64,000 nucleotides of DNA from Pilimelia columellifera (GCF_039532605.1 NZ_BAAARY010000018.1:1-64000), one strand, 5' to 3'. Counted from the first letter of the stretch, positions 53,101 through 62,895 are shown. Numbers and translations: made by a program. Notes: generated by a model not told the origin, from the letters alone.

Positions 53101-56100
53101 CCGGCGTCACTGCACGCCGGTGCGCCGACCTCCCAGGTCGATTGGTCGGCCGGAACCGTACGCGTGCTCGCCGAAGAGCGCGACTGGCCGCGTACGGTCG
53201 GAAGGCCACGCCGTGCGGGCGTCTCCTCCTTCGGCGCGAGCGGCACCAACGCCCACCTCGTCATCGAGGAAGCCCCCGGCGAGGACCCGATTCCTACCGG
53301 CGGCCCCGGCGTCGTCGCCCTCACGCTTACGGCGAAGACCCCAGCTTCCCTGACGGCGCAGGCCACCCGGCTCGCGGCGCTGCTCACCCGGGAACCGGGT
53401 GTGCCGCTGGCGTCCGTCGCGGCCGCCCTCGCCACCCGCCGCGCGGTGCTTGGCGAACGGGCCGCCGTCGTCGCGGAGACGCCCGAGGAGGCGCTGCCCG
53501 CCCTGCACGCTCTGGCCCGCGGCGAACGCGACCCCCGGCTGGTCTCGGGCACCGCCGTAGCCGGCAAGCTGGCCTGGGTGTTCCCCGGCCAGGGCGCGCA
53601 GTGGCTGGGCATGGGCCGGGACCTGCTCGCGGAGTCCCCGGTCTTCGCCGCCCGGGCCGCCGATTGTGCGCGGGCCCTCGAGCCGTGGCTCGACTGGCCA
53701 GTGCTCGACGTGTTGCGCGGCGACGCCGAACCGGCGATGTTCGAGCGCGTGGACGTGGTTCAGGTCGCCACGTTCACCGTGATGGTGAGCCTGGCCGCGG
53801 TCTGGTCGTCGGCGGGCGTGGTGCCGGACGCGGTGATCGGCCACTCCCAGGGCGAGATCGCCGCGGCCTGCGTGGCCGGAGCACTGTCGCTGAACGACGC
53901 GGCCCGGGTGGTCGCCCTGCGCAGCCAGGTCATCGCGGCCAAGCTGGCCGGGGGCGGCGGGATGGCGTCGGCCGTCGTGAGCGAGGCGGAGGCCCGCGAG
54001 CGGCTGCCGCCGTGGGCGGATTCGGTGGAGGTCGCCGTGGTCAACAGCCCGACGTCGGTGGTGATCGCGGGCGAGCCCGAGCAGCTGGACGCCGCGCTGG
54101 AACAGCTGGCTGCCGATGGCGTACGGGTCCGCCGGGTCGCCGTCGACTACGCCTCGCACACCCGGCACGTGGAAACCGTGCGGGACGCGCTCGCGGAGGC
54201 GTTCGGCGATGTGCGTTCCCAGGTGCCCGCGGTGCCGATGCGTTCGACGCTCACCGGCGGCTGGATCCGCGACGCCGGTGATCTCGACGGCGACTACTGG
54301 TACCGCAACCTGCGCGGCCAGGTGAGCTTCGGGCCGGCGGTCACCGCGCTCGTCGAGGACGCCTTCGCGTTCTTCGTCGAGATGAGCCCGCACCCGGTCC
54401 TCGTCCAGCCGGTGACCGAGTGCGCCGAGGCAGCCGGAAGAAACGTCTCGGCCACGGGGTCGCTGCGGCGCGACGACGGCGGGATGCGGCGGCTGCTCAC
54501 CTCGATCGCCGAGCTGAGCGTCGCCGGGGTCACGCCGCGATGGCCAGCCGTGCTGCCCGCCGCGGACGGCTGGGTGGATCTGCCGGTGTACGCGTTCGAC
54601 CGGCAGGCGTACTGGCTGCGGGAGCCCGCGGACGGCGGCGAGGCCACCAGGGCCGACGACGCCGCCGAGGTGTGGGCGGCCGTGCGCGACGAGGATGCGC
54701 GGGCCCTGGCCGAGGTGCTCGGCGCCGACGACACGGCCGATTTCGAGAGCCTCACCCGGGTGCTGCCCCTGCTGGCCCGGTGGCGGGCACGCCAGGAGTC
54801 CGCCTCGGCGCTCGAAGGACTCCGTTATCGGACGTCCTGGCAACCGTTCGACAACAACGCGGCCGGGGTGCCGGCCGGACGCTGGCTCGTGGTCGCCCCC
54901 ACCGGCGGGTCCGTCGACGGGTTCGTCGCGGAACTCGCCGCCCAGGGGCTGAACACCGTGACCGTACGGGTGGACGGTGGGGCCGCCCCGGCCATCGGGG
55001 CCGAACGGGAGTTCTCCGGGGTGCTGTCGCTGCTCGCGCTCGGGGACCGGACCGAGGTGGTGACTCCTGCCGTCAACCTCGTCAAGGCGCTGGGCGACGC
55101 CGGTGTCACCGCACCACTGTGGACGTTCACCCGGGGTGCGGTCGGCGTCGGCATCCGGGACGCGGTCACCGCGCCGCACCAGGCCGCGTTGTGGGGGCTC
55201 GGGATGGTCGTGGCGCTGGAACACCCCGACCGCTGGGGTGGCCTGGTCGACCTCTCCGGCGCGGACGACCGACGTACGGTCACGCGGGTGCTCGCCGCGC
55301 TGACCGGCGCCTCGGGGGAGGACCAGATCGCGGTCCGGCGTTCTGGCACGTACGCCCGGCGGCTCGTGCGCGCCGCCGCCCCGACCCCTGCACCGGACGG
55401 GTGGCAGCCGCGCGGAACGGTGCTGGTCACCGGCGGTGACGAGGGCCTGGGCCGGCACGCCAGCCGCTGGCTGGCCGACGCCGGTGCGCAGCGGCTCGTC
55501 GTCACCACCGGCGGCGGGGACCCGCTCGACCGTGCCGAACAGTTACGTGCCGACCTCGCCGGGACCGACGTGCCGGTCGAGGTGTGCGACGGCCGCGACC
55601 GGGACGAGATCCTGCGGCTGGTGTCGGCCCGGGAGGATCTGCCGCTCACCGCGGTGGTGCACGCCGCCGACCTGACCTGGAGCGATGCCGTCGCCGACAC
55701 CGCCGAACGCGAGGTGGCCCAGATGTTCGAGGCCAAGGTGGATCCCGCCGTGTGGCTGGACGAGGCGCTCGCCGGCACCACGCTCGACGCGTTCGTCGTG
55801 TTCACCTCGATCGCCGGAGTCTGGGGTGGCGGCGGCCAGGGCCTGTCCGCCGCCGCCAACGCCACCCTCGACGCCCTCGTGGAAGCCCGCCGTGCGCGGG
55901 GTCTGCGCGCGACCGCCGTCGCGTGGGGCGCGTTGGAGCAGATCGGCATCGGCGCCGACGAGGCGGCTCTCGCCCAGCTGCGCCGCCGGGGCGTGCAGCC
56001 GCTGACCACCGCGCTCGCCATGGCCGCCCTGGCCCAGGCCACCGGCGCCGACGAGACGACCGTAACGGTGGCCGGCGTGGACTGGTCGGCGTTTATCCCG

Positions 56101-56703
56101 GCGTTCACCTCGGTGCGGCCGACCCGGCTGTTCGACTCCCTGCCCGAGGCCCGTGCCGCGCTGAGCGACCGGGAGTCCGCCGGCCGGACCGACGGTCCCG
56201 ACAGCACGCTCGTGGATTCCCTGCGCGCCGCGACCGAAGCCGAGCGGGACCGGATGCTGCTGCGGCTGGTCCGCGGGCACGCCGCCGCGGTGCTCGGGCA
56301 CAGCAGCGGCGACGCGGTGGCGGCCCAGCAGCCGTTCCAGGATGCCGGTTTCGACTCCCTGGCCGCCGTCAACCTCCGCAACAGCCTCAACACGGCGACC
56401 GGGCTGCGGCTGCCGTCGACGCTGATCTTCGACTACCCGACCCCGGCCGTACTGGTCGCACACCTGCGCGACGAACTGCTCAGCGAACTGGCCACGTCCG
56501 AGGTGGACGAGGCCACGCTTCGGCGCGTGCTCGCGGCAGTGCCCCTCGACCGATTCGCGCAGGCCGGCGTGCTCGACACGCTCATCGCCCTGGCCTCCGG
56601 CGCCTCGGCCGAGGCGCCGGAGGCCAGGGCGGCCGAGGAGGACCTCATCGACGAGATGGACGTCGTGGACCTGGTACGCCGAGCCCTCGGCAGCTCGCGC
56701 TGA
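41277..56703 (+). CDS. Type I PKS: AHBA loading module and modules 1-3 (frameshifted in KS1)
   Basis: A RifA-like starter PKS of about 5,140 residues if read through. Order: CoA-ligase-like loading domain, KR remnant, ACP; module 1 KS-AT-[DH]-KR-ACP; module 2 KS-AT-ACP; module 3 KS-AT-[KR]-ACP; C-terminal docking region ending DLVRRALGSSR. GTG 41277 is preferred: AGGGG lies six bases upstream and VRADLIKSLSV matches the start of RifA-type proteins. The frame changes at 44777/44778 inside KS1, where about 53 bp of conserved sequence are missing, so the 5' part ends in a non-native frame at 45440 and the 3' part has no proper start. KS3 lacks 19 codons at the same point. As written it could not work; an assembly error is a serious alternative. 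Confidence 0.88.
44217..49005 (+). other. Module 1 (KS-AT-[DH]-KR-ACP), KS damaged
   Basis: KS 44217-45450: DTACSSS intact at about 44730, then at 44777 the sequence jumps from HLAAQA to a frame-shifted TPGAFVEF, missing about 18 residues. EAHGTGT-type motif is EGHGTGT here. AT 45741-46650 has GHSQGEIAAA and YASH (methylmalonyl). DH-like part 46840-47500 has no catalytic His. KR 47920-48530 has GGTGLLG, QANYAAANA and LDD (active, B-type). ACP 48755-49000, GLDSL. Confidence 0.82.
44652..44777 (+). repeat. 126-bp KS repeat, copy 1
   Basis: 125 of 126 bases match 52480-52605 in KS3; the only difference is in gcgtcggggcg versus gcgtccgggcg. It runs from accggtacgg through the active-site Cys codons to ctggcggcgcaggcg, and its right end is exactly where the KS1 deletion begins. 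Confidence 0.9.
49030..52005 (+). other. Module 2 (KS-AT-ACP)
   Basis: KS 49036-50315 with DTACSSS and complete sequence at the site that is deleted in KS1 and KS3 (GECSLALAGG present). AT 50611-51560 has GHSIGEITAA and HAFH (malonyl-CoA). No KR, DH or ER; a short linker leads to the ACP at 51760-52000 (GLDSLGAVRL). The beta-keto group is kept, as in rifamycin module 2. Confidence 0.87.
52054..56700 (+). other. Module 3 (KS-AT-[KR]-ACP) and docking region
   Basis: KS 52054-53270: DTACSSS present, but HLAAQA is followed directly by PDAFLEF, an in-frame loss of 19 residues (LRxGEC..ALAGG.. block). AT 53566-54480 has GHSQGEIAAA and YASH (methylmalonyl). KR 54820-56000 has GGDEGLG and QGLSAAANA, where Ser (codon 55846-55848) replaces the catalytic Tyr, so it should be inactive. 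ACP 56256-56490 has GFDSL. The tail from about 56490 is acidic and helical, as in C-terminal docking domains. Confidence 0.82.
52480..52605 (+). repeat. 126-bp KS repeat, copy 2
   Basis: Partner of 44652-44777. Its right end coincides with the start of the 19-codon gap in KS3. Confidence 0.9.
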
Positions 56704-56728
56704 ACCGCCGCCGACCGGAAGGTTCGAG

Positions 56729-57790
56729 ATGCCCACGACCGTCGAGGTGCACGCCGGCGATCGTCCGTACGAAGTGGTCATCGGCGCGGGGTCGCGCCAC
56801 CTGCTGCCGGCGATCGTCGAACGGCTCGGCGCTCGCCGGGCCGTGGTGGTCTCGGCCCGCCCCGAACCGTGGGTGCCCGACCCCGGGGTCCCCTCGACCG
56901 TGGTCCCGGCCCACGACGGGGAACACGCCAAGACGCTCGCCACCGTGCAGGACCTCTGCGCGCGGTTCGCCGCCTTCGGGCTGAGCCGCTCGGACGTGGT
57001 CGTCACGTGCGGCGGCGGGACCACCACCGACGTGGCCGGGCTCGCCGCTGCCCTCTACCACCGCGGCGTCGCGGTCGTCCACGTCCCGACCACGCTGCTC
57101 GCCCAGGTCGACGCCAGCGTCGGCGGCAAGACCGCGGTCAACCTGCCGGCCGGCAAGAACCTGGTCGGCGCGTACTGGCAGCCGGCCGCGGTCCTGTGCG
57201 ACACCGACTACCTGAGCACGCTGCCACCCCGGCAACGGCGCAACGGTCTCGGCGAGATCGCCCGCTGCCACTTCATCGGCGCCGGCGACCTTAGCGGCCT
57301 CACCACCGAGGAGCAGATCGCCGCCGGCGTCGCGCTGAAGGCGGACGTCGTCTCCCGCGACGAGCGGGACACCGGGCTGCGGCACATCCTTAACTACGGG
57401 CACACGCTGGGGCATGCGCTGGAGATAGCCACCGATTTCCGGCTCTACCACGGCGAAGCGGTCGCGGTAGGTACCGTCTTCGCAGGCCGCCTCGCCCACT
57501 CGCTGGGCCGGATCGGGGCCGCGCGCGCCGCCGAGCACGACGCGGTCGTACGCCACTACGGACTGCCCGCGGCCCTGCCGGAGGACGTTGCCGCCGAGGA
57601 TCTGATCGGCGTCATGCGCCACGACAAGAAGGCGGTCGACGGCCTGGGCTTCGTCCTCGACGGCGACGGCGGCCCGGCCCTCGTCGCCGGGGTCGACGCG
57701 GAAACCGTCCGGCGGGTGCTCGGCGAGATGCCGCGGCAACCTCTGGACGACATGGTCGCGGGAGACGCCGAACCCGCGGGGGCCCGGTGA
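56729..57790 (+). CDS. rifG: Aminodehydroquinate synthase (3-dehydroquinate synthase family)
   Basis: A 353-residue dehydroquinate-synthase-family enzyme. NAD-binding residues are in TCGGGTTTDVAGLAAALYH and VDASVGGKTAVNLPAGKNLVG; metal ligands fit Glu in GLGEIARCH, His in NYGHTLGHALE and His in YHGEAVAVG. In the AHBA pathway RifG cyclises the amino-DAHP analogue to 5-deoxy-5-amino-dehydroquinate. The gene starts 25 bp after the starter PKS with GGAAGG-like sequence upstream, and overlaps rifH by GTGA, so PKS, rifG and rifH form one operon, the same neighbours as in other AHBA clusters. Confidence 0.9.
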   Translation: MPTTVEVHAGDRPYEVVIGAGSRHLLPAIVERLGARRAVVVSARPEPWVPDPGVPSTVVPAHDGEHAKTLATVQDLCARFAAFGLSRSDVVVTCGGGTTTDVAGLAAALYHRGVAVVHVPTTLLAQVDASVGGKTAVNLPAGKNLVGAYWQPAAVLCDTDYLSTLPPRQRRNGLGEIARCHFIGAGDLSGLTTEEQIAAGVALKADVVSRDERDTGLRHILNYGHTLGHALEIATDFRLYHGEAVAVGTVFAGRLAHSLGRIGAARAAEHDAVVRHYGLPAALPEDVAAEDLIGVMRHDKKAVDGLGFVLDGDGGPALVAGVDAETVRRVLGEMPRQPLDDMVAGDAEPAGAR

Positions 57791-58965
57791 CCCGCCGGAT
57801 CGCCCGGGAGCACAGCGCCCCGGTGCGGGCCGCGCTGTCCCGGCCCGCGGCCCAGCAGCCCGATTGGCCCGACCGGAAATGCGCGGACGCCGTGGCAGCC
57901 TCCCTGCGCACCCTGCCGGCCATCGTGACGCCGGGGGAGACGGCCCGGCTGCGGGAGCGGCTCCGGGCCGTCGCGAGGGGCGAGGCCTTCCTGCTGCAGG
58001 GCGGCGACTGCGCGGAGACCTTCACCGACAACACCCCCACGCACGTACGAGGCAACGTGGCCCTGCTGCACCGGATGGCGGCCCTGCTCGCAACCGCCGC
58101 CGGGCGGCCGGTCGTACGCCTGGCCCGGGCCGCCGGCCAGTATGCCAAGCCGCGTTCCGCATCCACCGACGCCGCGGGCCTGCCCGTCTACCGAGGCGAC
58201 ATCATCAACGCCCGCACCGCCACCGTGGCGGCGCGTACCCCGGATTCGGGACGGATGCGGCAGGCCCGGATTCACGCGGCGCGGACCGTCGACGTCATCC
58301 GCGCCGCGCAGGTCGGCACATACGTCAGCCACGAGGCGCTGTTGCTGGACTACGAGGCGGCCGGGCTCACGACGTACGGATCGAGCGTGCGCAGCGGCCT
58401 TGCCCACTTCCTGTGGATCGGCGAACGAACCCGGGCGCTCGACGGCGCGCACATAGCCCTCGCCGCGCTACTCGCCAACCCGATCGGCCTCAAGATCGGC
58501 CCGACCACCACCCCCGAGGAGGCCGTCGAGTACGCCCAGCGGCTCGACCCGCAATGCGAGGCCGGCCGCCTCACCCTCATCAGCCGGATGGGCCACGACC
58601 GTGTCCGCGACGTACTGCCGCCCATCGTGGAGAAGGTCACCGCCGCCGGGCATTTCGTCGTGTGGCAGTGCGACCCCATGCACGGCAACACCGAGCTGCT
58701 CGCGAGCGGCTTCAAGACCCGCGACCTGGGCCGGATCCTCGACGAACTGGAAGGCTTCTTCGAGGTGCACCGGGAACTCGGCACCTATCCCGGCGGCCTG
58801 CACCTCGAACTCACCGGCGACGACGTCACCGAGTGCGTCGGCGGCACGTGCGGCCTCGCCGAGCACGACATCCCGGACCGCTACCGCACGGCCTGCGACC
58901 CCCGTCTCAACCCGTCCCAGGCGCTCGACGTCGCCCGGCACGCCGCGCGCCTGCTCCGGCGATGA
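57787..58965 (+). CDS. rifH: AminoDAHP synthase (class II DAHP synthase family)
   Basis: A 392-residue class II DAHP synthase. It has FLLQGGDCAETFTDN near residues 67-80, RLARAAGQYAKPRS near 110, SHEALLLDYE, and WQCDPMHGN in the C-terminal half, together building the phosphoenolpyruvate and metal sites. RifH makes 4-amino-4-deoxy-DAHP from phosphoenolpyruvate and an aminated sugar phosphate in the AHBA route. It is shorter than the housekeeping class II enzymes (about 450 residues), as usual for cluster copies. The start GTG overlaps the rifG stop. An 84-bp gap then separates it from the AHBA synthase gene. Confidence 0.9.
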   Translation: MTRRIAREHSAPVRAALSRPAAQQPDWPDRKCADAVAASLRTLPAIVTPGETARLRERLRAVARGEAFLLQGGDCAETFTDNTPTHVRGNVALLHRMAALLATAAGRPVVRLARAAGQYAKPRSASTDAAGLPVYRGDIINARTATVAARTPDSGRMRQARIHAARTVDVIRAAQVGTYVSHEALLLDYEAAGLTTYGSSVRSGLAHFLWIGERTRALDGAHIALAALLANPIGLKIGPTTTPEEAVEYAQRLDPQCEAGRLTLISRMGHDRVRDVLPPIVEKVTAAGHFVVWQCDPMHGNTELLASGFKTRDLGRILDELEGFFEVHRELGTYPGGLHLELTGDDVTECVGGTCGLAEHDIPDRYRTACDPRLNPSQALDVARHAARLLRR

Positions 58966-59049
58966 CTATCAGATCGGGGTATACGTCGCCCCCGGTCGGC
59001 GCTCATAACCTGAGCGGGTCCCCTCAGTCCCGGCGAGTTTCGGAGAGAC

Positions 59050-60213
59050 ATGGACGCCATCGGTAAAGCACCCGTGTTCCCGCAGTGGCCTCAGTACGAC
59101 GACGAGGAGCGCACCGCGCTGATCCGGGCCCTGGAACAGGGCCAGTGGTGGCGGATGGGCGGCACCGAGGTCGAGTCGTTCGAGCGGGAGTTCGCCGCCT
59201 TCCACGGCGCCCCGTACGCCCTGGCGGTCACCAACGGCACCCACGCCCTCGAACTGGCTCTGCAGTGCCTCGGCGTCGGGCCGGGCAGCGAGGTCATCGT
59301 GCCGGCGTTCACCTTCATCTCGTCGTCGCAGGCGGCACAGCGGCTGGGTGCGGTCGCCGTACCGGTCGATGTGGACGCCGGAACGTACAACATCGACGTC
59401 GCCGCCGCCGCGGCCGCCGTGACGCCGCGGACCCGGGTCATCATGCCCGTCCACATGGCCGGGCTGGTGGCCGATATGGACGCGCTCGCCAAGCTGGCCG
59501 CCGACAACGGCGTGGCGCTGCTGCAGGACGCCGCGCACGCGCAGGGCGCTCGCTGGCAGGGCAAGCGGATCGGCGAGTTCGGCACGATCGCGGCCTTCAG
59601 CTTCCAGAACGGCAAGCTCATGACGGCCGGTGAGGGTGGTGCCCTCCTGCTGCCCGACGAGGAACTGCTCGAAAGCGCATTCCTGCGCCATAGCTGCGGG
59701 CGGCCCCGGACCGACCGGCGCTACCTGCACAAGGTCAGCGGATCCAACCTGCGGCTCGGCGAGTTCTCGGCGGCCGTGCTGCGGGCCCAGCTGCGCCGTC
59801 TCGATGCCCAGAACGCGGTCCGCGACGAGCGCTGGGCGCTGCTGTCCGGGCTGCTGGCCGGAATCCCCGGCGTGGTGCCGCAGAGCGGCGACCCACGCGC
59901 CGACCGCAACACCCACTACATGGCGATGTTCCGGGTGCCGGGCCTCGGCGAGCAGGCACGCAACGACCTCATCGACCGCCTAGTCGCGGCCGGGCTGCCC
60001 GCCTTCGCCACCTTCCGGGCGATCTACCGCACCGACGCGTTCTGGGACGGCGCGCAGGTGGCCGAGACCGTCGAGCAGATCGCCGAGCGCTGCCCCAACA
60101 CCGAGGCGATCAGCACCGACGGCATCTGGCTGCACCACCGGGCCCTGCTGGCGGAGTCCGAGGCCCTGCACGCCACCGCCGAGATCATCGCCGGTGCGGT
60201 GACGGCCACATGA
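59050..60213 (+). CDS. rifK: AHBA synthase (PLP-dependent)
   Basis: A 387-residue DegT/DnrJ/EryC1-family PLP enzyme. Lys189 in FSFQNGKLMTAGEGG is the PLP Schiff-base residue, and LLQDAAHAQG holds the Asp and His that contact the cofactor. This high similarity to RifK identifies AHBA synthase, which dehydrates and aromatises 5-amino-5-deoxy-dehydroshikimate to AHBA and, in partnership with RifL, also aminates UDP-3-keto-glucose. AHBA synthase is the diagnostic enzyme for ansamycin and mitomycin-type pathways. ATG 59050 has CGGAGAG six bases upstream. The stop overlaps the rifL start (ATGA). Confidence 0.95.
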   Translation: MDAIGKAPVFPQWPQYDDEERTALIRALEQGQWWRMGGTEVESFEREFAAFHGAPYALAVTNGTHALELALQCLGVGPGSEVIVPAFTFISSSQAAQRLGAVAVPVDVDAGTYNIDVAAAAAAVTPRTRVIMPVHMAGLVADMDALAKLAADNGVALLQDAAHAQGARWQGKRIGEFGTIAAFSFQNGKLMTAGEGGALLLPDEELLESAFLRHSCGRPRTDRRYLHKVSGSNLRLGEFSAAVLRAQLRRLDAQNAVRDERWALLSGLLAGIPGVVPQSGDPRADRNTHYMAMFRVPGLGEQARNDLIDRLVAAGLPAFATFRAIYRTDAFWDGAQVAETVEQIAERCPNTEAISTDGIWLHHRALLAESEALHATAEIIAGAVTAT

Positions 60214-61268
60214 CGATCCGGGTGGCGGTCGCAGGGTTGGGCTGGGCGGGCCGGGAGCTCTGGTTGCCGCTGCTCGGGGAACACGACGCATTCGAGGTCA
60301 TCGCGGCGGTCGACTCGGACACCCGGGCGTGCGAGGCGGTGAGGCAGAAGATCGGCGTACGGGCGTACCCGGACGTCGATGCCCTGAACCCGCACGACGT
60401 CGACCTCGCCGTGGTGGCCGTACCCAACCATCTGCACGCCGAGACCGCCGCCCGGCTGCTGCGCCGCGGCATCTCCGTCTTCCTGGAGAAGCCGGTGTGC
60501 CTGACGCTGGAGGAGGCCGCAAACCTGGCCGGTGCCGAACGCGCCGCCGGCGCCACCCTGCTGGCCGGCAGCGCCGCCCGACACCGGGCCGACGTCACCG
60601 CCCTTCGCCAGGTGGTGCCCACCCTGGGCCGGATCCAGCACGCCGAGCTCGGGTGGACCCGGTCCCGGGGGATACCGCGGCCCGGCGGCTGGTTCACCGA
60701 GCTCAGCAAGGCCGGCGGCGGCGCGCTGGTCGACCTCGGCTGGCACCTGTTCGACACGCTCAACTCACTGATCGACCCGGCCGAGATCCGGCAGGTCGTC
60801 GGCGTCACGTCCGACGACTTCGTCCGCGCCGGCGGCTGGAACGCGGCCTGGCGCCTCGACGACACCCCGACCGGCGGGGGCGGCGACGTCGAGGACACGG
60901 CACGGGGCTTTCTCGTACGCCACGACGGGGTCTCGGTGTCGCTGCGTACGAGCTGGGCCTCCCATGACGAACGGGACGTCTCCATGCTGCGGATCGAGGG
61001 CAGCGAGGGTGTCGCCTGCCTGCGCTGCACCTTCGGCTTCAGCCCGAACCGCCTGCCGGCATCGGAACTCGCCGTGTCCAGGGTGGGCGTCACCACCCTG
61101 CTGCCTGTGCTCGCCGAGCCCGTCGGCACCGAGTACAGGACCCAGCTGGACAGCCTAGCCACGAGCCTGGCTGATCCGGGGAACCGCGGCGCTGCCATCG
61201 CTGACGCCCGCCTGACCGTCGGGCTCATCGACAGGTTCTACCAGTCCGCGCACCCGGTCGCCGGATGA
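60210..61268 (+). CDS. rifL: AHBA pathway oxidoreductase (Gfo/Idh/MocA family)
   Basis: A 352-residue NAD(P)-dependent oxidoreductase. The N-terminal loop is VAVAGLGWAGRELWLPLL, followed by LAVVAVPNHLHAETAARLL and FLEKPVCLTLEEA, whose EKP motif is the family hallmark. RifL oxidises UDP-glucose to the 3-keto form before RifK adds the amino group that ends up as the AHBA nitrogen. It is placed between rifK and rifM with 4-bp overlaps on both sides, as in the rifamycin cluster. Confidence 0.9.
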   Translation: MTIRVAVAGLGWAGRELWLPLLGEHDAFEVIAAVDSDTRACEAVRQKIGVRAYPDVDALNPHDVDLAVVAVPNHLHAETAARLLRRGISVFLEKPVCLTLEEAANLAGAERAAGATLLAGSAARHRADVTALRQVVPTLGRIQHAELGWTRSRGIPRPGGWFTELSKAGGGALVDLGWHLFDTLNSLIDPAEIRQVVGVTSDDFVRAGGWNAAWRLDDTPTGGGGDVEDTARGFLVRHDGVSVSLRTSWASHDERDVSMLRIEGSEGVACLRCTFGFSPNRLPASELAVSRVGVTTLLPVLAEPVGTEYRTQLDSLATSLADPGNRGAAIADARLTVGLIDRFYQSAHPVAG

Positions 61269-61330
61269 CCTCCGGTGACCGGGGCGCCGTACGCCAGGTG
61301 GTCACGCCGCCGGGACCAGGGAGAACACGC

Positions 61331-62020
61331 ATGACCAAGCCCTTGATCGAACCTGCCGGGGCAGGCCTCGCCGTGCCGTTGCGGCGCGCGGTGATCTTCG
61401 ACCTCGACGGGGTAGTCGTGGACAGCTTCGCGGTGATGAGTGAGGCGTTCGCCATCGCGTACGCCGAGGTCGTCGGCCCCGGCCCGGCGCCCTTCGTGGA
61501 ATACCGGCGGCACCTCGGCCGCTACTTCCCGGACATCATGCGGGAGATGCGCCTGCCGCTGGCCATGGAGGGACCCTTCGTCCGGGAAAGCTACCGGCTC
61601 GCCCACCGCGTCACCGTGTTCGACGGCGTCGTGGACCTGCTGTCGGCACTGCGCGAGCGCGGGTTGCTGCTCGCCATCGCCACCGGCAAGACCGGCGAAC
61701 GGGCGCGCTCCCTGCTCGACACGCTCGGCCTGCTCCCGTACTTCGCCCACGTCATCGGCTCCGACGAGGTCGCCCGGCCTAAGCCCGCCCCGGACATCGT
61801 CCTGCGAGCGCTGGAGCTACTCGGCGTGCCGGCCGACGAGGCCATCATGGTCGGCGACGCGCCGACCGACCTGCTCAGCGCCCGCGGCGCCCGGGTCGAT
61901 GCCGCCGCGGCGGTGTGGGCCGAGCCCGAGGAAGACGAGCTGTTCGCCGCCCGCCCCGACGTCGTCCTGCGCAAGCCCGCCGACCTCCTGGCGCTGTGTC
62001 CGCCGGCACCGGTCCGCTGA
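61331..62020 (+). CDS. rifM: AHBA pathway HAD-family phosphatase
   Basis: A HAD hydrolase of 229 residues from ATG 61331 (251 from ATG 61265). It has IFDLDGVVVDSFAVMSEAF (motif I, both Asp), IATGKTGERARSLLD (motif II Thr), RPKPAPDIVLRAL (Lys) and MVGDAPTDLLSAR (motif IV). RifM works with the kinase RifN and RifK/L to turn the UDP-amino sugar into kanosamine 6-phosphate for the AHBA route. GGGAGA lies 7 nt before 61331 and the extra 22 residues lack family character, so I prefer this start; ATG 61265, however, overlaps the rifL stop. Confidence 0.88.
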   Translation: MTKPLIEPAGAGLAVPLRRAVIFDLDGVVVDSFAVMSEAFAIAYAEVVGPGPAPFVEYRRHLGRYFPDIMREMRLPLAMEGPFVRESYRLAHRVTVFDGVVDLLSALRERGLLLAIATGKTGERARSLLDTLGLLPYFAHVIGSDEVARPKPAPDIVLRALELLGVPADEAIMVGDAPTDLLSARGARVDAAAAVWAEPEEDELFAARPDVVLRKPADLLALCPPAPVR

Positions 62021-62895
62021 CCGGGCCGGTGTACGACCTGGGCGTCGACATCGGCGGCACGAAGGTCGCGCTGCGGGCCGAGGAAGGGGACCGCCGCGGG
62101 CACGAGTCCGCGTTCCGCTGGGTGCCGGGACACGATGCCGGCCAGGACCTCGCGCTGCTCGCCGAGCGGGTGGCGGAGGTCGGCCTGCCGTTGCGGGCGG
62201 CCGGGGTGGCCCTGCCCGCGACGGTGGACGCAGCCGGTCGGGTCAGCGCGTGGCCGAGCCGTCCGTCGTGGATCGGGCTGGCGGCCGGAGACGTGTTCGG
62301 CGCGCTCTTCGGGGCGGTCCCGGTCGCCTGGGCCGACGACGGCGACCTCGGTGCGCTCGCCGAGGCCCGCGCGGCCGGCGTCACCGACCTGCTCTACCTC
62401 GGCGTCGGTACGGGTGTCGGCGGCGGATTCGTCCTCGGCGGCGAGCTGTGCCCGGGATCCGGCCGGGGATCCTTCGAGATCGGGCACATCGTCATCGGCG
62501 GGGGTGAGAGCTGTCGGTGTGGCCGCGACGGATGCCTGCAGGCGGTCGCCTCAGGGCCCGCGATCCTCGACCGGGCCGCCCGCGCGCGGGGACTGCCCGT
62601 GGCGTACGAGGAACTGTGCCGGGCGGCCGTCACGGCCCCCTGGGCGATCACGGCGCTCGGCGCGGCCTATCGCGCGCTGGCTACGGCGATCGCCAGCGTG
62701 GCGGAACTGCTGCACCCGCGCCTGGTGGTCGTCGGGGGCGGCTTCCTCGCCGGCGTCCCCGGCGCCGTACCCACCCTGAACGACCACGTCGCCGGGCTGA
62801 TCCGTCCTGGCCAGGAACCGCTGCCCGTACGCGCCGCCGCCCTCGGCGGACTATCCTCGCTGGCCGGCGCGATCGAACTGGCACGCACGCTGTAA
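61996..62895 (+). CDS. rifN: Kanosamine kinase (ROK family)
   Basis: A ROK-family sugar kinase of about 299 residues. It has YDLGVDIGGTKVALRAE (ATP phosphate loop), LGVGTGVGGGFVLGGELC, the catalytic/zinc region FEIGHIVIGGGESCRCGRDGCLQ (Cys-x-Cys-x4-Cys zinc ligands) and VVVGGGFLAG near the end. RifN phosphorylates kanosamine to kanosamine 6-phosphate. Two GTG starts are possible: 61996, inside the end of rifM (translational coupling), and 62029, nine bases after its stop; neither has a strong ribosome-binding site. It completes the rifG-H-K-L-M-N set. Confidence 0.88.
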   Translation: MSAGTGPLTGPVYDLGVDIGGTKVALRAEEGDRRGHESAFRWVPGHDAGQDLALLAERVAEVGLPLRAAGVALPATVDAAGRVSAWPSRPSWIGLAAGDVFGALFGAVPVAWADDGDLGALAEARAAGVTDLLYLGVGTGVGGGFVLGGELCPGSGRGSFEIGHIVIGGGESCRCGRDGCLQAVASGPAILDRAARARGLPVAYEELCRAAVTAPWAITALGAAYRALATAIASVAELLHPRLVVVGGGFLAGVPGAVPTLNDHVAGLIRPGQEPLPVRAAALGGLSSLAGAIELARTL

